The notes under the pieces: generated by a model
Seen by the model: only the letters and a program-made list of their open reading frames with translations
Database searches by the model: none
What the model was told of the DNA's origin: nothing
Translations under genes and position numbers: made by a program
Part shown: in pieces, positions 5,555 through 13,038 of the stretch
How positions within the stretch are numbered: the stretch's first letter is position 1
Layout: each line of letters starts with the position of its first letter
IMG/VR virus record: IMGVR_UViG_3300027908_000253
Location: 1-20,803 of that record
Strand: one strand, 5' to 3'
Length of the DNA stretch: 20,803 nt
DNA from: a virus

Positions 5555-6577
5555 ATGAAAATCGCTCTCATCATCACGACGATCAACGTCCCGACTGTTT
5601 TGCAGCTCTACCGCAAGCTTGATTCCACTGTCCATTTCTTCGTTGCCGCCGACGAAAAGACACCGTTGGAAGCCTACCAGTTCTGCGCTGACATCCCCGA
5701 TTGCGAGATTTATTCGCCCGATCGCCAGAATAAACTGGGGTACGAGTGTTCTTCCTTGCTGGGGTGGTCCACGGTGACGCGCAGAAATATTGCGCTGCTT
5801 GAGGCTTTGAAATGGGGCGCTGAAATCGTTGTTACGATCGATGATGACAATATGGCGATGGATGATCCATATTTCTGGTATTTTCAGAAATTGTTGGATA
5901 ACCAGTGGCCGTGGGTCGGGCTCCAAATCGGCTCCAGCCTATGCTGGTTCGACCCCGGCTCGCTTCAATTCTCGCGCGACAATCGCACGGTGACACAGCG
6001 CGGTTTTCCCCAGCGCTATCCCATGCATCCTATCGTCAAGCCTATCATCGGCGCCAGGATCGGCGTAGCGCAAGGCATGATCCTTGGTGATCCCGATACC
6101 AGCGCGATCGACCGCATTTCACAGCAGCCGGAAGTGCATCAGGTCAGTGAACTGCTGCGCGCCGGCAGCGTTGTCAATTTGAATACCTGGACCGTGTTCA
6201 ACACGCAGAACACGGCTTTCCTGCGCGAGTTGGCTCCGGCCATGTTTTGCAATCCGCATTTCGGGCGTTACGACGACATCTATGCCAGCCTCATGACCCA
6301 GCGCATCATGCGCGAGCGCGGACTGCATGTCCATCTGGGGCAACCGTTCGTGTGGCAGCAGCGCAATGATCACGACCTGCTGAAGGACTTGGCTGCGGAG
6401 CAATGGGGCGCCGAGCACATCCTGGAATTCGCCGATTACCTTAAACGTTCCCCCTTGCCCGCCAGCATCTCGGTTGTCGAGCAATGCATCATCCTGACCA
6501 ACGGCTGCGCTCTGTTCTCCGACGATGCCAAGGAAGTGGCAGAAGCGTGGTATCGGGATTGCGAGCGCGTCCTATGA
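5555..6577 (+). CDS. Glycosyltransferase, RGP/STELLO (DUF288)-like
   Basis: Residues 1-10 (MKIALIITTI) form the first strand of a GT-A nucleotide-sugar fold. RRNIALLEALKWGAEIVVTI followed by DDDN (about 77-99) matches reversibly glycosylated polypeptide and STELLO-like proteins, where the acidic triplet (residues 96-98) binds the metal and sugar nucleotide. The middle region (GLQIGSSLCWFDPGS, GFPQRYP, YDDIYASLMTQRIM) also fits that group. It probably transfers or rearranges a sugar; the acceptor is unknown. ATG 5555 lies one base after the previous stop. The stop overlaps the next ATG (6574). The codons are GC-rich and uniform. First large gene of the sugar cassette. Confidence 0.75.
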   Translation: MKIALIITTINVPTVLQLYRKLDSTVHFFVAADEKTPLEAYQFCADIPDCEIYSPDRQNKLGYECSSLLGWSTVTRRNIALLEALKWGAEIVVTIDDDNMAMDDPYFWYFQKLLDNQWPWVGLQIGSSLCWFDPGSLQFSRDNRTVTQRGFPQRYPMHPIVKPIIGARIGVAQGMILGDPDTSAIDRISQQPEVHQVSELLRAGSVVNLNTWTVFNTQNTAFLRELAPAMFCNPHFGRYDDIYASLMTQRIMRERGLHVHLGQPFVWQQRNDHDLLKDLAAEQWGAEHILEFADYLKRSPLPASISVVEQCIILTNGCALFSDDAKEVAEAWYRDCERVL

Positions 6578-6747
6578 AAATATCCTGGTCAAAATTGGAA
6601 TTGTTGCAGCACGAAGTAACTTTTAGTATTGCGGCTGATGTACGTTCCTCAACTGAAATGGAAGTTCTAATTCGCATTTTACAGATCGCTAAAGAAGCCA
6701 TGGAAGAATATGAAAAGGATTTTCCTACGAAGGAAAAACCAAAATGA
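6574..6747 (+). CDS. Small hypothetical protein, 57 aa
   Basis: Not recognised. It is coupled at both ends: its ATG overlaps the previous stop (ATGA, 6574) and its stop overlaps the next ATG (6744). The product is mainly helical and acidic (EMEVLIRILQIAKEAMEEYEKDF) with a lysine-rich tail. The codons are clearly AT-richer than the glycosyltransferase before it, which suggests a separately acquired small gene. Confidence 0.6.
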   Translation: MKISWSKLELLQHEVTFSIAADVRSSTEMEVLIRILQIAKEAMEEYEKDFPTKEKPK

Positions 6748-8078
6748 ATCGTGTCGCCATAGCATTTTCCTCTTGCGATCGCGTCGAGCTGACCAAGCGC
6801 TCGATCGAGCCGCTGTTTCAGCCTGACAAGTTTGATCTTCATTGGGTTGATGGGAGCAAAACGGAGGAAGGTAAATTTTTTACATACAGGGTTTATGATT
6901 CGCCGATTTTGATTTCCACAAATAAGATACAGTTGCACCAAAACATTAATGGTGGTTCTGGGTCTGCAATTGTTTATGCGCTCACGAAACTGCTAAAGAA
7001 GTTATGGGAAAAGCCGGGCACTAAAGCGACTTCTCAAGGTTACGACTACATCGGCCTCGTCGAGAATGACGTGCTGCTTCACGACGGCTGGTTCGACGAC
7101 ATGATGGCTCTGTTCGAGCGTGGCGAGCAGGATGGCTTGAAGGTCGGCGCCGTCTCCGCGCGCTGCTACGAGGACCGAATTCTTATTCAGCGAGACGGCT
7201 ACGCCGTCATGCACAACCTCGGCGCCGGGATGATCGTGTTCACCCGCGAAGCCGCTGAGATTGTCCTGCAGACCTACCGCACCGTCTGGACCACCGAGAA
7301 CCGCCTGCTGTTTTCTCAACTCAGTGGAATCGACATCGGCCGTTACTGGGCCTTCCGCGGCGACCAGCATTTTCTTGTCGCAGACTGGCGGTTTGATATG
7401 ATTTTAGCCGCTCACGGTTTTGTCAGTCTCGCCCTGACTCCCAACCGGGCAACCATGCTGGATCAGGACATCGCACCGCTTGGTTTGAAATATGCCGATG
7501 GCAACTTTGCGCTCGCCTGTAACTCCGCGGCGTTCGAGCGTTATCGCGACAACCTTGCCAGGATACGCGCGGGCGACCTCGCACCGGGCATCAATCATCC
7601 CTTCTACCATGATGGGCAGGCTCACATGATTTTTGCACACCAGGTTCCTCAGATCGGAGGTTCCTACGCCGGCAACTGGCGTGTCCGCGACTTCCAGGGG
7701 TTTGGTCCATTCTGCTGGGTTGCGGGCGGCCCAGCACTGGAGGACGAATCTTGCGGCACCCAGCGGGTCAGCGATCAGCTCCCGACCGCGACGCTGCCGA
7801 TCGTCGGCCCGTGCGATCTGGTTGTGAGCGGCGGCAAGATCGGAGGCAAGGTGTGCGTCGTCGATGCACAGTCCGGTTTCAACGTCGACCTGGATTTGCC
7901 CGCCGAAGGCTCGCCTAGCGGGGTGCTGCAGATCGCGGTGCCGGGATCGGCGGTGTATCGCGACGTGGTACTGACGGCGTTGACGCCGGGCATATGCTTC
8001 TTTGGCGTGCGGACACGGGAGAAGCAGCCTTGGCTGCCCCAAGTTCGGTTCGACTATTCGACGTTGCCTCTTGCTTAA
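6744..8078 (+). CDS. Glycosyltransferase, GT-A fold, with C-terminal beta-rich domain
   Basis: The N-terminal part looks like a GT-A glycosyltransferase: the first strand VAIAFSSCDRVELTKRSIEP, then NINGGSGSAIVYAL (about 67-80) and YDYIGLVENDVLLHDGW (about 100-116), where END (107-109) takes the place of the DxD metal motif. The residues around AVMHNLGAGMIVFTRE resemble the acceptor side of GT2-like enzymes. Residues from about 310 are beta-rich and may form a separate binding domain. The donor and acceptor sugars are unknown. Bases 6840-7000 are AT-richer than the rest, a patch inside the gene. Coupled to the small gene upstream. Confidence 0.7.
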   Translation: MNRVAIAFSSCDRVELTKRSIEPLFQPDKFDLHWVDGSKTEEGKFFTYRVYDSPILISTNKIQLHQNINGGSGSAIVYALTKLLKKLWEKPGTKATSQGYDYIGLVENDVLLHDGWFDDMMALFERGEQDGLKVGAVSARCYEDRILIQRDGYAVMHNLGAGMIVFTREAAEIVLQTYRTVWTTENRLLFSQLSGIDIGRYWAFRGDQHFLVADWRFDMILAAHGFVSLALTPNRATMLDQDIAPLGLKYADGNFALACNSAAFERYRDNLARIRAGDLAPGINHPFYHDGQAHMIFAHQVPQIGGSYAGNWRVRDFQGFGPFCWVAGGPALEDESCGTQRVSDQLPTATLPIVGPCDLVVSGGKIGGKVCVVDAQSGFNVDLDLPAEGSPSGVLQIAVPGSAVYRDVVLTALTPGICFFGVRTREKQPWLPQVRFDYSTLPLA

Positions 8079-8093
8079 CTGGGGAGGAGTGAC

Positions 8094-8411
8094 ATGTGCA
8101 ACGCCTGCGGATTTCTGTGTTGCGCCTGGGATGGCTTTGCGTACTGCGGCTGCGACGGCTGCGAAGAACCACTTTGCTGGACCGAGGACGAGGAGGACTA
8201 CGACGATGAAGGTGACTTTGGAGAGTACGACGAAGATCGTGACGTTGGTAGTGGACGGGAAATCCGTGCCGGCGAGGATATGGGAAGACGTCACCGAGCG
8301 CGGAATCCGCTGCCATGCCTATGTGACCCGGATCGCGGTGCACCAGGACGACGACGCCTCACAGTTCGAAGCGGAACTGAAAGAGCAGCGCCAGCCTTCC
8401 GCTGCGATTGA
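8094..8411 (+). CDS. Cysteine-rich acidic small phage protein (C-terminus uncertain)
   Basis: A strong Shine-Dalgarno (GGGGAGGAG, about 8080-8088) precedes ATG 8094. The first 29 residues contain eight cysteines (MCNACGFLCC, CGCDGC, CW), followed by a very acidic stretch (TEDEEDYDDEGDFGEYDED). The pattern resembles small Cys-rich phage proteins with a possible metal site. The frame stays open to 8411, but from 8206 it overlaps a better supported gene in another frame, and its last 60 residues look like a non-coding shadow. Translation to the frame end is expected unless the sequence has an error. Confidence 0.5.
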   Translation: MCNACGFLCCAWDGFAYCGCDGCEEPLCWTEDEEDYDDEGDFGEYDEDRDVGSGREIRAGEDMGRRHRARNPLPCLCDPDRGAPGRRRLTVRSGTERAAPAFRCD

Positions 8412-8439
8412 AGCTATCCCACTGCGCCTCGTTGTCTAG
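8206..8439 (+). CDS. Conserved small phage protein, 77 aa
   Basis: Begins MKVTLESTTKIVTLVVDGKS and continues with ARIWEDVTERGIRCHAYVTRIAV, ASQFEAELKEQ and an IPLRLVV end. This pattern occurs in many phages near structural or accessory genes; it looks like a small beta-rich protein whose function I do not know. A GGAGG lies about 10 bases before ATG 8206. The gene starts inside the acidic part of the previous gene. Confidence 0.7.
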   Translation: MKVTLESTTKIVTLVVDGKSVPARIWEDVTERGIRCHAYVTRIAVHQDDDASQFEAELKEQRQPSAAIEAIPLRLVV

Positions 8440-8452
8440 GACATAGCGACAA

Positions 8453-9481
8453 ATGAAAATCCTGATTACAGGCGGCGCGGGATTCATAGGGCGAGCGTTT
8501 ACGCGCCGGTTGGTTGATGATGGGCATGATGTCTTGATCGTGGATAACTTGTCTACGGGATTACACCCGGAGCGTTGGGCATTTAATTGGGCATTTAATT
8601 GGGCATTTAACTCGTGCAATAATTTTGAATTTCAATGTAGGGATTGCCGAGATTTTTTTGCGCACTGGTTCGATTTTTTTGATCATCACGACGGCAATCC
8701 GTTTGATCTTGTCATCCACTGCGCTGCGATTGTTGGCGGCCGGCTGAATATCGACGGCGATCCGCTCAGTGTTGCGACGAACCTCTCGATCGACAGCGAG
8801 TTTTTCAACTGGGCAGTCCGCGGCAAGAAGCTTCCCAAGGTCATATATTTTTCATCGTCGGCGGTCTATCCGCTGGAGTTGCAGACAAGGGAGCGCAATT
8901 GCGCCTTGTCCGAATCGCTGGTCACGTTTGATACCTCGCGCCTGAGTCGGCCCGATCAAACATACGGATGGGCCAAGCTCTCCGGCGAATATCTTGCCAA
9001 GATCGCTGCCGAGAAGTACGGACTTGATGTCAAGATTTACAGGCCCTTTGGCGGCTACGGCGAGGATCAATCTCTGTCCTACCCCTTCCCCTCGATCATT
9101 CGCCGCATTCTCCGCGGCGAGGATCCGATCACAGTCTGGGGTTCGGGCGACCAGGAACGTGACTTCATTCATATCGACGACATCGTGGACGCCGTGCTCC
9201 AAACCATGGATGACCTCAAGCCGGGCGAGGTTCTGAATCTCGGCACCGGCCGTGGCGTGTCGTTCAAGGAACTGGCGCGCATAGCGCTGCGCGTGCTCGA
9301 CCTCCCGCAGACGACTTGCATCATCAACGATCCGACGAAGCCGGAGGGCGTCTTCCGCCGTGTCGCTGACACTTACAAACTCAACCAGTTCTACCAGCCA
9401 AAAGTATGGCTGGAGCAGGGTATCCTGCGGGTTGCCGAGCACCTTAAAAAGACGCTTGACGTGCCCGAAAATATCGTGTAG
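8453..9481 (+). CDS. NAD-dependent sugar epimerase/dehydratase (extended SDR)
   Basis: Acts on a nucleotide sugar. Visible are the Rossmann motif GGAGFIG (residues 7-13), the adenine-ribose acidic residue D31 in VDNLSTG, the SSSAVYP serine region (134-140), and the catalytic Y171 with K175 in YGWAKLSGEY. The IYRPFGGYG and RDFIHIDDIVDA segments are also typical. The substrate (UDP-hexose, GDP-mannose type or other) cannot be fixed from sequence alone. An in-frame 12-base tandem repeat adds WAFN three times (residues about 42-53) after the first Rossmann unit, an unusual insertion. The stop lies inside palindrome copy C. The start ATG 8453 has a weak Shine-Dalgarno. Confidence 0.9.
   Translation: MKILITGGAGFIGRAFTRRLVDDGHDVLIVDNLSTGLHPERWAFNWAFNWAFNSCNNFEFQCRDCRDFFAHWFDFFDHHDGNPFDLVIHCAAIVGGRLNIDGDPLSVATNLSIDSEFFNWAVRGKKLPKVIYFSSSAVYPLELQTRERNCALSESLVTFDTSRLSRPDQTYGWAKLSGEYLAKIAAEKYGLDVKIYRPFGGYGEDQSLSYPFPSIIRRILRGEDPITVWGSGDQERDFIHIDDIVDAVLQTMDDLKPGEVLNLGTGRGVSFKELARIALRVLDLPQTTCIINDPTKPEGVFRRVADTYKLNQFYQPKVWLEQGILRVAEHLKKTLDVPENIV
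8575..8610 (+). repeat. Three perfect 12-bp tandem repeats
   Basis: TTGGGCATTTAA occurs three times head to tail with no mismatch. The unit is four codons long, so a change in copy number keeps the epimerase frame and adds or removes WAFN. Confidence 0.9.
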
Positions 9482-9494
9482 TTATGGTGACTAC
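9478..9494. repeat. 17-bp palindrome, copy C
   Basis: GTAGTTATGGTGACTAC spans the epimerase stop codon (9479-9481) and is followed immediately by an ATG (9495), near the start of the next small gene. Confidence 0.7.
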
Positions 9495-9506
9495 ATGGAG
9501 GCGGTT

Positions 9507-9725
9507 ATGCACGAATTGACTTATGTCAAGGGAACTGACGCGCGCAATTACATTGTGCGGTGTACTTGTGCTTGGGCAGCATCCGGCACGTTTCTGGAAA
9601 CAGAAAATCGCGGCGCTTATCACTTATATCAGAACAATCCGTTGCGTTGGAACGACCCCAAGAGGTTTTATCAATCGGACAGGACTTATCCGCCCTTCAG
9701 CAATTTTAAGGGGAAACTGCCGTGA
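9507..9725 (+). CDS. Small hypothetical protein, 72 aa
   Basis: Not recognised. GGAGG (9497-9501) is 5 bases before ATG 9507, so that start (MHELTYVKG) is preferred over ATG 9495. The product has a CTCAW pair, many aromatics (YHLYQNNPLRW, RFYQ) and a basic C-terminus. Its stop overlaps the recombinase start (GTGA, 9722), so the two are probably translated together; a helper or regulatory role for the recombinase is possible. Confidence 0.55.
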   Translation: MHELTYVKGTDARNYIVRCTCAWAASGTFLETENRGAYHLYQNNPLRWNDPKRFYQSDRTYPPFSNFKGKLP

Positions 9726-10426
9726 TTCTCGGCTATACAAGGGTCTCGACTCAGGAACAAGCCGGCAAGAACACTACGTCTCTTGCCGCGCAGGAACAGG
9801 TCATTCGCGGCATCGCCATGACGCGCGGCGCCAGTTCGTTCGACGTGCAGATTTTTTCTGATCCCGGCGTGTCGGGCTCGATCCCGCTGGATCGGCGGCC
9901 GGCGGGCAAGGAGTTGCTGGAGACGGTACAGAAGGGCGACACCGTTTGTGCATCGAAGCTCGATCGCATGTTCCGATCGGCATCCGATGCGTTGGTGACC
10001 GCGGAGCATTTGAAGGACAAGGGTGTGCAGCTCATCCTGTTCGATATCGGGGTCGACCCAGTGACGGATAATGGGATGGCCAAGTGCTTCTTCACGATGG
10101 CGAGCGCCTTTGCCGAACTGGAGCGGCATCGCATCGGCGAGCGAATGGAATCCGGCCGCCAGCAGAAGCGCGAGCGGATGGGTCATCTTGGTGGCGTGGC
10201 GCCCTACGGTTACCGCGTCGTTGGCGCCAAGCGAGAGTCCAGGCTGGAGCCGATCCCCGATGAGCAGGTCATCCTGAAGCAGGCGCTGGACCTCGCGTCT
10301 ACTGAAGGCTGGTCTTCCTGGAAAATCACCAAGCACCTGAATGGCCAAGGCCACAAGAACCGCGTCGGCCAGCCGTTCGAGTGCTTCCAGGTCAAGCGGA
10401 TGTTGGAGCGGCAACAGATTGCTTAA
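9722..10426 (+). CDS. Serine recombinase (resolvase/invertase family)
   Basis: Site-specific recombinase that cuts and rejoins DNA through a serine-phosphate link. The N-terminal catalytic domain begins ILGYTRVST with nucleophile S9 and R7. SKLDRMFRS (78-86) holds the D81, R82 and R85 active-site set, and ELERHRIGERM (about 132-142) is the E-helix region. GGVAPYGYRV (about 157-166) begins a short recombinase-type DNA-binding domain. At 234 residues it is close to resolvase/invertase size, shorter than large phage integrases. GTG start, coupled to the small gene before it. Its target sites are unknown; it could be a phage integrase relative or a cargo gene inside the sugar cassette. Confidence 0.9.
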   Translation: MILGYTRVSTQEQAGKNTTSLAAQEQVIRGIAMTRGASSFDVQIFSDPGVSGSIPLDRRPAGKELLETVQKGDTVCASKLDRMFRSASDALVTAEHLKDKGVQLILFDIGVDPVTDNGMAKCFFTMASAFAELERHRIGERMESGRQQKRERMGHLGGVAPYGYRVVGAKRESRLEPIPDEQVILKQALDLASTEGWSSWKITKHLNGQGHKNRVGQPFECFQVKRMLERQQIA

Positions 10427-10432
10427 TGATTG

Positions 10433-11056
10433 ATGAGTGACATCGTGCGCAAGCAGAAAGTCAAGCAACTCGGCCGCGCCTTCGAAAGATCGCGGCCAAA
10501 GTACCGAGCCGACCGGCAGCCGGCAGCGCAACCGCACAGGAGGACATCCGTGCATCTCTCCAAGAAAGTAATCTACTTCGGCATCATCGGCTTTTCGGTC
10601 GCGATGCTGATCTTCATGGACTATCCCTCGATGCTCGGCAGCACCGGCACCGTGTCGCTGATGTGGCTGGTCAAGATGGTGGTCGATATCATGTTCGCCG
10701 GCATGGCCTTGGTACGGCTCGCTGGCCCGGCGTTCTTCGCCAGCGACGAAGATGACGACGAAGTTTCCATCCATGAAGAAGATTTGCACTTTTCGGATAC
10801 GGCACTGTTCGGCCTGTTCATGGTCGATCTAGTCGGAAATCTCTGCTGGCACGCCTATTTGACGGTGCAGACCACGGGCGGCGAGAGCTTCTACTACAGC
10901 CTGTGGACCCTCGGCGAAATCATCGCTCTATTCTTCGCCTACATCCTCTGGTCGCATGCCGTCAAAACTCAGCGGCGTATGGCCCGCAAGTCGCGCGAGA
11001 CGGCAACCGGGGCCAGCGCGGCATCGCCTGACACACGCTTCCGCAAAGCATCCTGA
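10433..11056 (+). CDS. Four-helix membrane protein, unknown function
   Basis: Four membrane segments are visible: about 46-63, 76-97, 124-144 and 155-174. Between the second and third lies an acidic loop (SDEDDDEVSIHEEDLH), and both ends are basic. I do not recognise the family. ATG 10433 follows the recombinase stop by 6 bases; an internal GTG 10550 has a much better Shine-Dalgarno (AGGAGG, 10538-10543) and would give a protein starting HLSKKVIYFG, right before the first helix. The upstream 39 codons have coding-like third positions, so the longer form is kept. Holin, exporter and host-modifying roles all remain open. Confidence 0.65.
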   Translation: MSDIVRKQKVKQLGRAFERSRPKYRADRQPAAQPHRRTSVHLSKKVIYFGIIGFSVAMLIFMDYPSMLGSTGTVSLMWLVKMVVDIMFAGMALVRLAGPAFFASDEDDDEVSIHEEDLHFSDTALFGLFMVDLVGNLCWHAYLTVQTTGGESFYYSLWTLGEIIALFFAYILWSHAVKTQRRMARKSRETATGASAASPDTRFRKAS

Positions 11057-11070
11057 CCCGAGGCCGCGCC

Positions 11071-11259
11071 ATGAAAATCCATCCGTTCCATTCCTATCCG
11101 TCAAGTTATCTTGCGCTGGTCATTTGGGGCGCGACGGGTTTCATGGCGCAGCCCACCATTGCCAGTTTTACCGTGCATTTCGCGTTGGTCCCGATCTTGT
11201 TGCTGGTCATCTTGTGGCTGGCACATTGGGAAGGCCGACGCGAGACGGTCAGTTCTTAA
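11071..11259 (+). CDS. Small membrane protein, 62 aa
   Basis: Residues about 12-32 and 34-51 form two hydrophobic segments (YLALVIWGATGFMAQ and FALVPILLLVILWLA), followed by a short charged tail. Not recognised. It lies 14 bases after the four-helix protein and may act with it. Its stop lies inside a 17-base inverted repeat (11255-11271) that ends at the next start codon. Confidence 0.6.
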   Translation: MKIHPFHSYPSSYLALVIWGATGFMAQPTIASFTVHFALVPILLLVILWLAHWEGRRETVSS

Positions 11260-11271
11260 CCGGGGGTTAAG
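11255..11271. repeat. Inverted repeat covering the next gene's ribosome site
   Basis: CTTAACC (11255-11261) and GGTTAAG (11265-11271) are perfect 7-base arms around GGG. The structure contains the previous stop and the G-rich Shine-Dalgarno of the gene at 11272, and ends one base before its TTG, so it could control that start. Confidence 0.5.
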
Positions 11272-11475
11272 TTGGAAATAAAAGCTGACTTCGGCGACCT
11301 CGTTCGCACCGTCTGCCCGCTTTGTGAGCGGGGAACCGAGGTGCGGTATCGCCCCGAGACGAATGAGTATGTGCACGACTTAAAATTAATGGTGCAGCCG
11401 CGGCAGGGAAGATCGTTCTCGCATACGCTCTGCTTGGCGAATGGGCTCTGGAAGAAGTATCAGGATTCAAAGTAA
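11272..11475 (+). CDS. Small zinc-ribbon-like protein, 67 aa
   Basis: TTG start at 11272, preceded by a G-rich stretch (11262-11266) inside an inverted repeat. A CPLC pair (residues about 15-18) and a later HTLC suggest a small metal-binding fold; the rest is basic and polar. Not recognised further. The stop TAA shares its last A with the next ATG, so the two are coupled. Confidence 0.5.
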   Translation: MEIKADFGDLVRTVCPLCERGTEVRYRPETNEYVHDLKLMVQPRQGRSFSHTLCLANGLWKKYQDSK

Positions 11476-11663
11476 TGACTAACAAATTTGTGGTTGGCCA
11501 GCGAGTTAAAAAATTGTACGGAGATTATAGATTCAAAGGTTATGTGGTTGCTGTGTTCCAAAAATTGTCGCAAGTTGAGCGTTGTGTAGTTGAGAATGAA
11601 GATGGTATTTTGCATATTTTTAACCTGGAGCAACTTGTGTTGTGGGAAAATATAGATGGGTAA
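11475..11663 (+). CDS. Conserved small phage protein, 62 aa
   Basis: Sequence features such as VGQRVKKLYGDYRFKGYVVA, VFQKLS, VERCVVENEDGILHIF match a small conserved phage protein I have seen in proteobacterial phages, probably an SH3-like beta barrel. Function unknown. ATG 11475 overlaps the previous stop by one base, and the gene overlaps the next start by 8 bases. The codons are AT-richer than the following glycosyltransferase. Confidence 0.65.
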   Translation: MTNKFVVGQRVKKLYGDYRFKGYVVAVFQKLSQVERCVVENEDGILHIFNLEQLVLWENIDG

Positions 11664-13038
11664 CCGCAAATTCGCCGTCGATTTTTTCAATCAGGCCGTC
11701 AGCGCCTGCAACGACACCAATAATCCGACGCGGCTCAACCATGCTTACCAGCTTTTCAGTTCCGCCTGTCTCACCGATCCGACGTGGGGCGAGGCGTGGT
11801 ACTGGAACGGCAACAACAATAATGATCTGAATCTTCATCCCGCCGCCATTGCGTGTTGGCGCCAGGCGGTCGAGACTATTACCGACAAGACACTCAAGGC
11901 CAAGGCGATGTGCAATCTGTCGTGGCGCCTGCATGGCCTTGGGCACGTCAAGGAAGCCTACGACTTCGCCATGCGCTCGATCGACCTGGACGACAGTCTC
12001 GATGCGACGTGGATCAATCTCTCGACGATTCATACCACGATGGACCAGCCGGTGACGGCTCTGTCTTGCGCCCTGCGTGGGTTCAAGCTAGATCCCAAGA
12101 ATCCGATTAACGAGTTCGCGCTGGCGATGGCGTACCTGTTTGACAGGCAATGGGCCAAGGGTTTCCAGCATCTGGAATCGCGCTTTGCTTACCGGCTGCG
12201 CAACTATCTGCAGTACCCCTATCCGAAATGGAAGGGTGAGCCCGACAAGCAGGTGTTCATCGCTGCGGATCAGGGGATCGGCGACACGTTGTCGTTTGCC
12301 CGGTTCCTCCCCGCTGCGTGCAAGCGCGCCAAGTACGTGCATGCCTATGTGCAGCCGGAATTGCTGCTGCTGTTCCAGCGTGCGTTTTTCAATATTGACA
12401 ATTTGAACCTCGTTCCGAGTGGTAACCAGTTTCCACCGGCTGATGTCTGGACTACGTTCGTCAGCCTCCCCGGCACGCTGGGCTGCACGGATGAGGAGAT
12501 CATCAACGTTCCTAACATCCACGTCGACCATTACGACTTCGCGGCGAACTGGCGCATTCCCGATCGCAAGCTTCATATCGGGATCGCGTGGACGGGTTCG
12601 CCGCTGAATGACATCGACAAGCATCGCAACATTCCGGTGACGCAGTTTCTCGATCTCTACAAAGTGCCGGGCATCCAGCTTTATTCGCTGCAGAAGTCGG
12701 ATCGCAACAAGGAGCTGTACGATGCCGGCGCGATGTCGCTGATCTGGGATTTAACGCCGTACATTGCCACGATCGTCGACACGATGGCGCTGGTGCGCAA
12801 GCTTGATCTGATCATCTGTTGCGAATCGGCGCTGCTGCATATGTGCACCACGGTAGGTGTGGAGTGCTGGATTCCATATTCCTATCTCGGCAAAGATTAT
12901 AGGATGGGAGTTGACGGCAAGAACGTGCTGTGGGGACCGAAGGTCAGGACGTTCCGGCAGGGACCGGATATGACTTGGCAGTCGGTGTTTGCCGAGATCA
13001 TCGAGGCGTTGCGCGAGCGGATCGGATTAACGTCATGA
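11656..13038 (+). CDS. TPR-containing glycosyltransferase (GT-B, OGT/GT9-like)
   Basis: The N-terminal half carries tetratricopeptide-like helical repeats (about residues 45-75, 82-112, 116-148), a protein-binding scaffold. The C-terminal half resembles TPR-linked glycosyltransferases: AADQGIGDTLSFARFLP (about 203-219), HIGIAWTGSP (307-316), HRNIPVTQFLDL, QLYSLQK, and DLIICCESALLHMCTTVG (about 384-401), where family members usually read VDTSVAHLAGALG. It probably transfers a sugar to a protein or glycan recognised by the TPR part. The start overlaps the preceding gene by 8 bases and the stop overlaps the next ATG (13035). Long and GC-rich, of normal size for the family. Confidence 0.85.
   Translation: MGNRKFAVDFFNQAVSACNDTNNPTRLNHAYQLFSSACLTDPTWGEAWYWNGNNNNDLNLHPAAIACWRQAVETITDKTLKAKAMCNLSWRLHGLGHVKEAYDFAMRSIDLDDSLDATWINLSTIHTTMDQPVTALSCALRGFKLDPKNPINEFALAMAYLFDRQWAKGFQHLESRFAYRLRNYLQYPYPKWKGEPDKQVFIAADQGIGDTLSFARFLPAACKRAKYVHAYVQPELLLLFQRAFFNIDNLNLVPSGNQFPPADVWTTFVSLPGTLGCTDEEIINVPNIHVDHYDFAANWRIPDRKLHIGIAWTGSPLNDIDKHRNIPVTQFLDLYKVPGIQLYSLQKSDRNKELYDAGAMSLIWDLTPYIATIVDTMALVRKLDLIICCESALLHMCTTVGVECWIPYSYLGKDYRMGVDGKNVLWGPKVRTFRQGPDMTWQSVFAEIIEALRERIGLTS

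Noticed and set aside
7404-8294. Leftward open frame of 296 codons opposite the GT-A glycosyltransferase
   Set aside because: Low-complexity shadow of GC-rich coding on the other strand, without a recognisable motif.
8575-8610. CRISPR-like repeats
   Set aside because: The 12-bp units are directly adjacent with no spacers and lie in frame within a gene.
9686-10789. Long leftward open frame (367 codons) opposite the recombinase
   Set aside because: The plus strand encodes a serine recombinase with all catalytic motifs; the antisense translation has no domain, no Shine-Dalgarno and spans two real genes.
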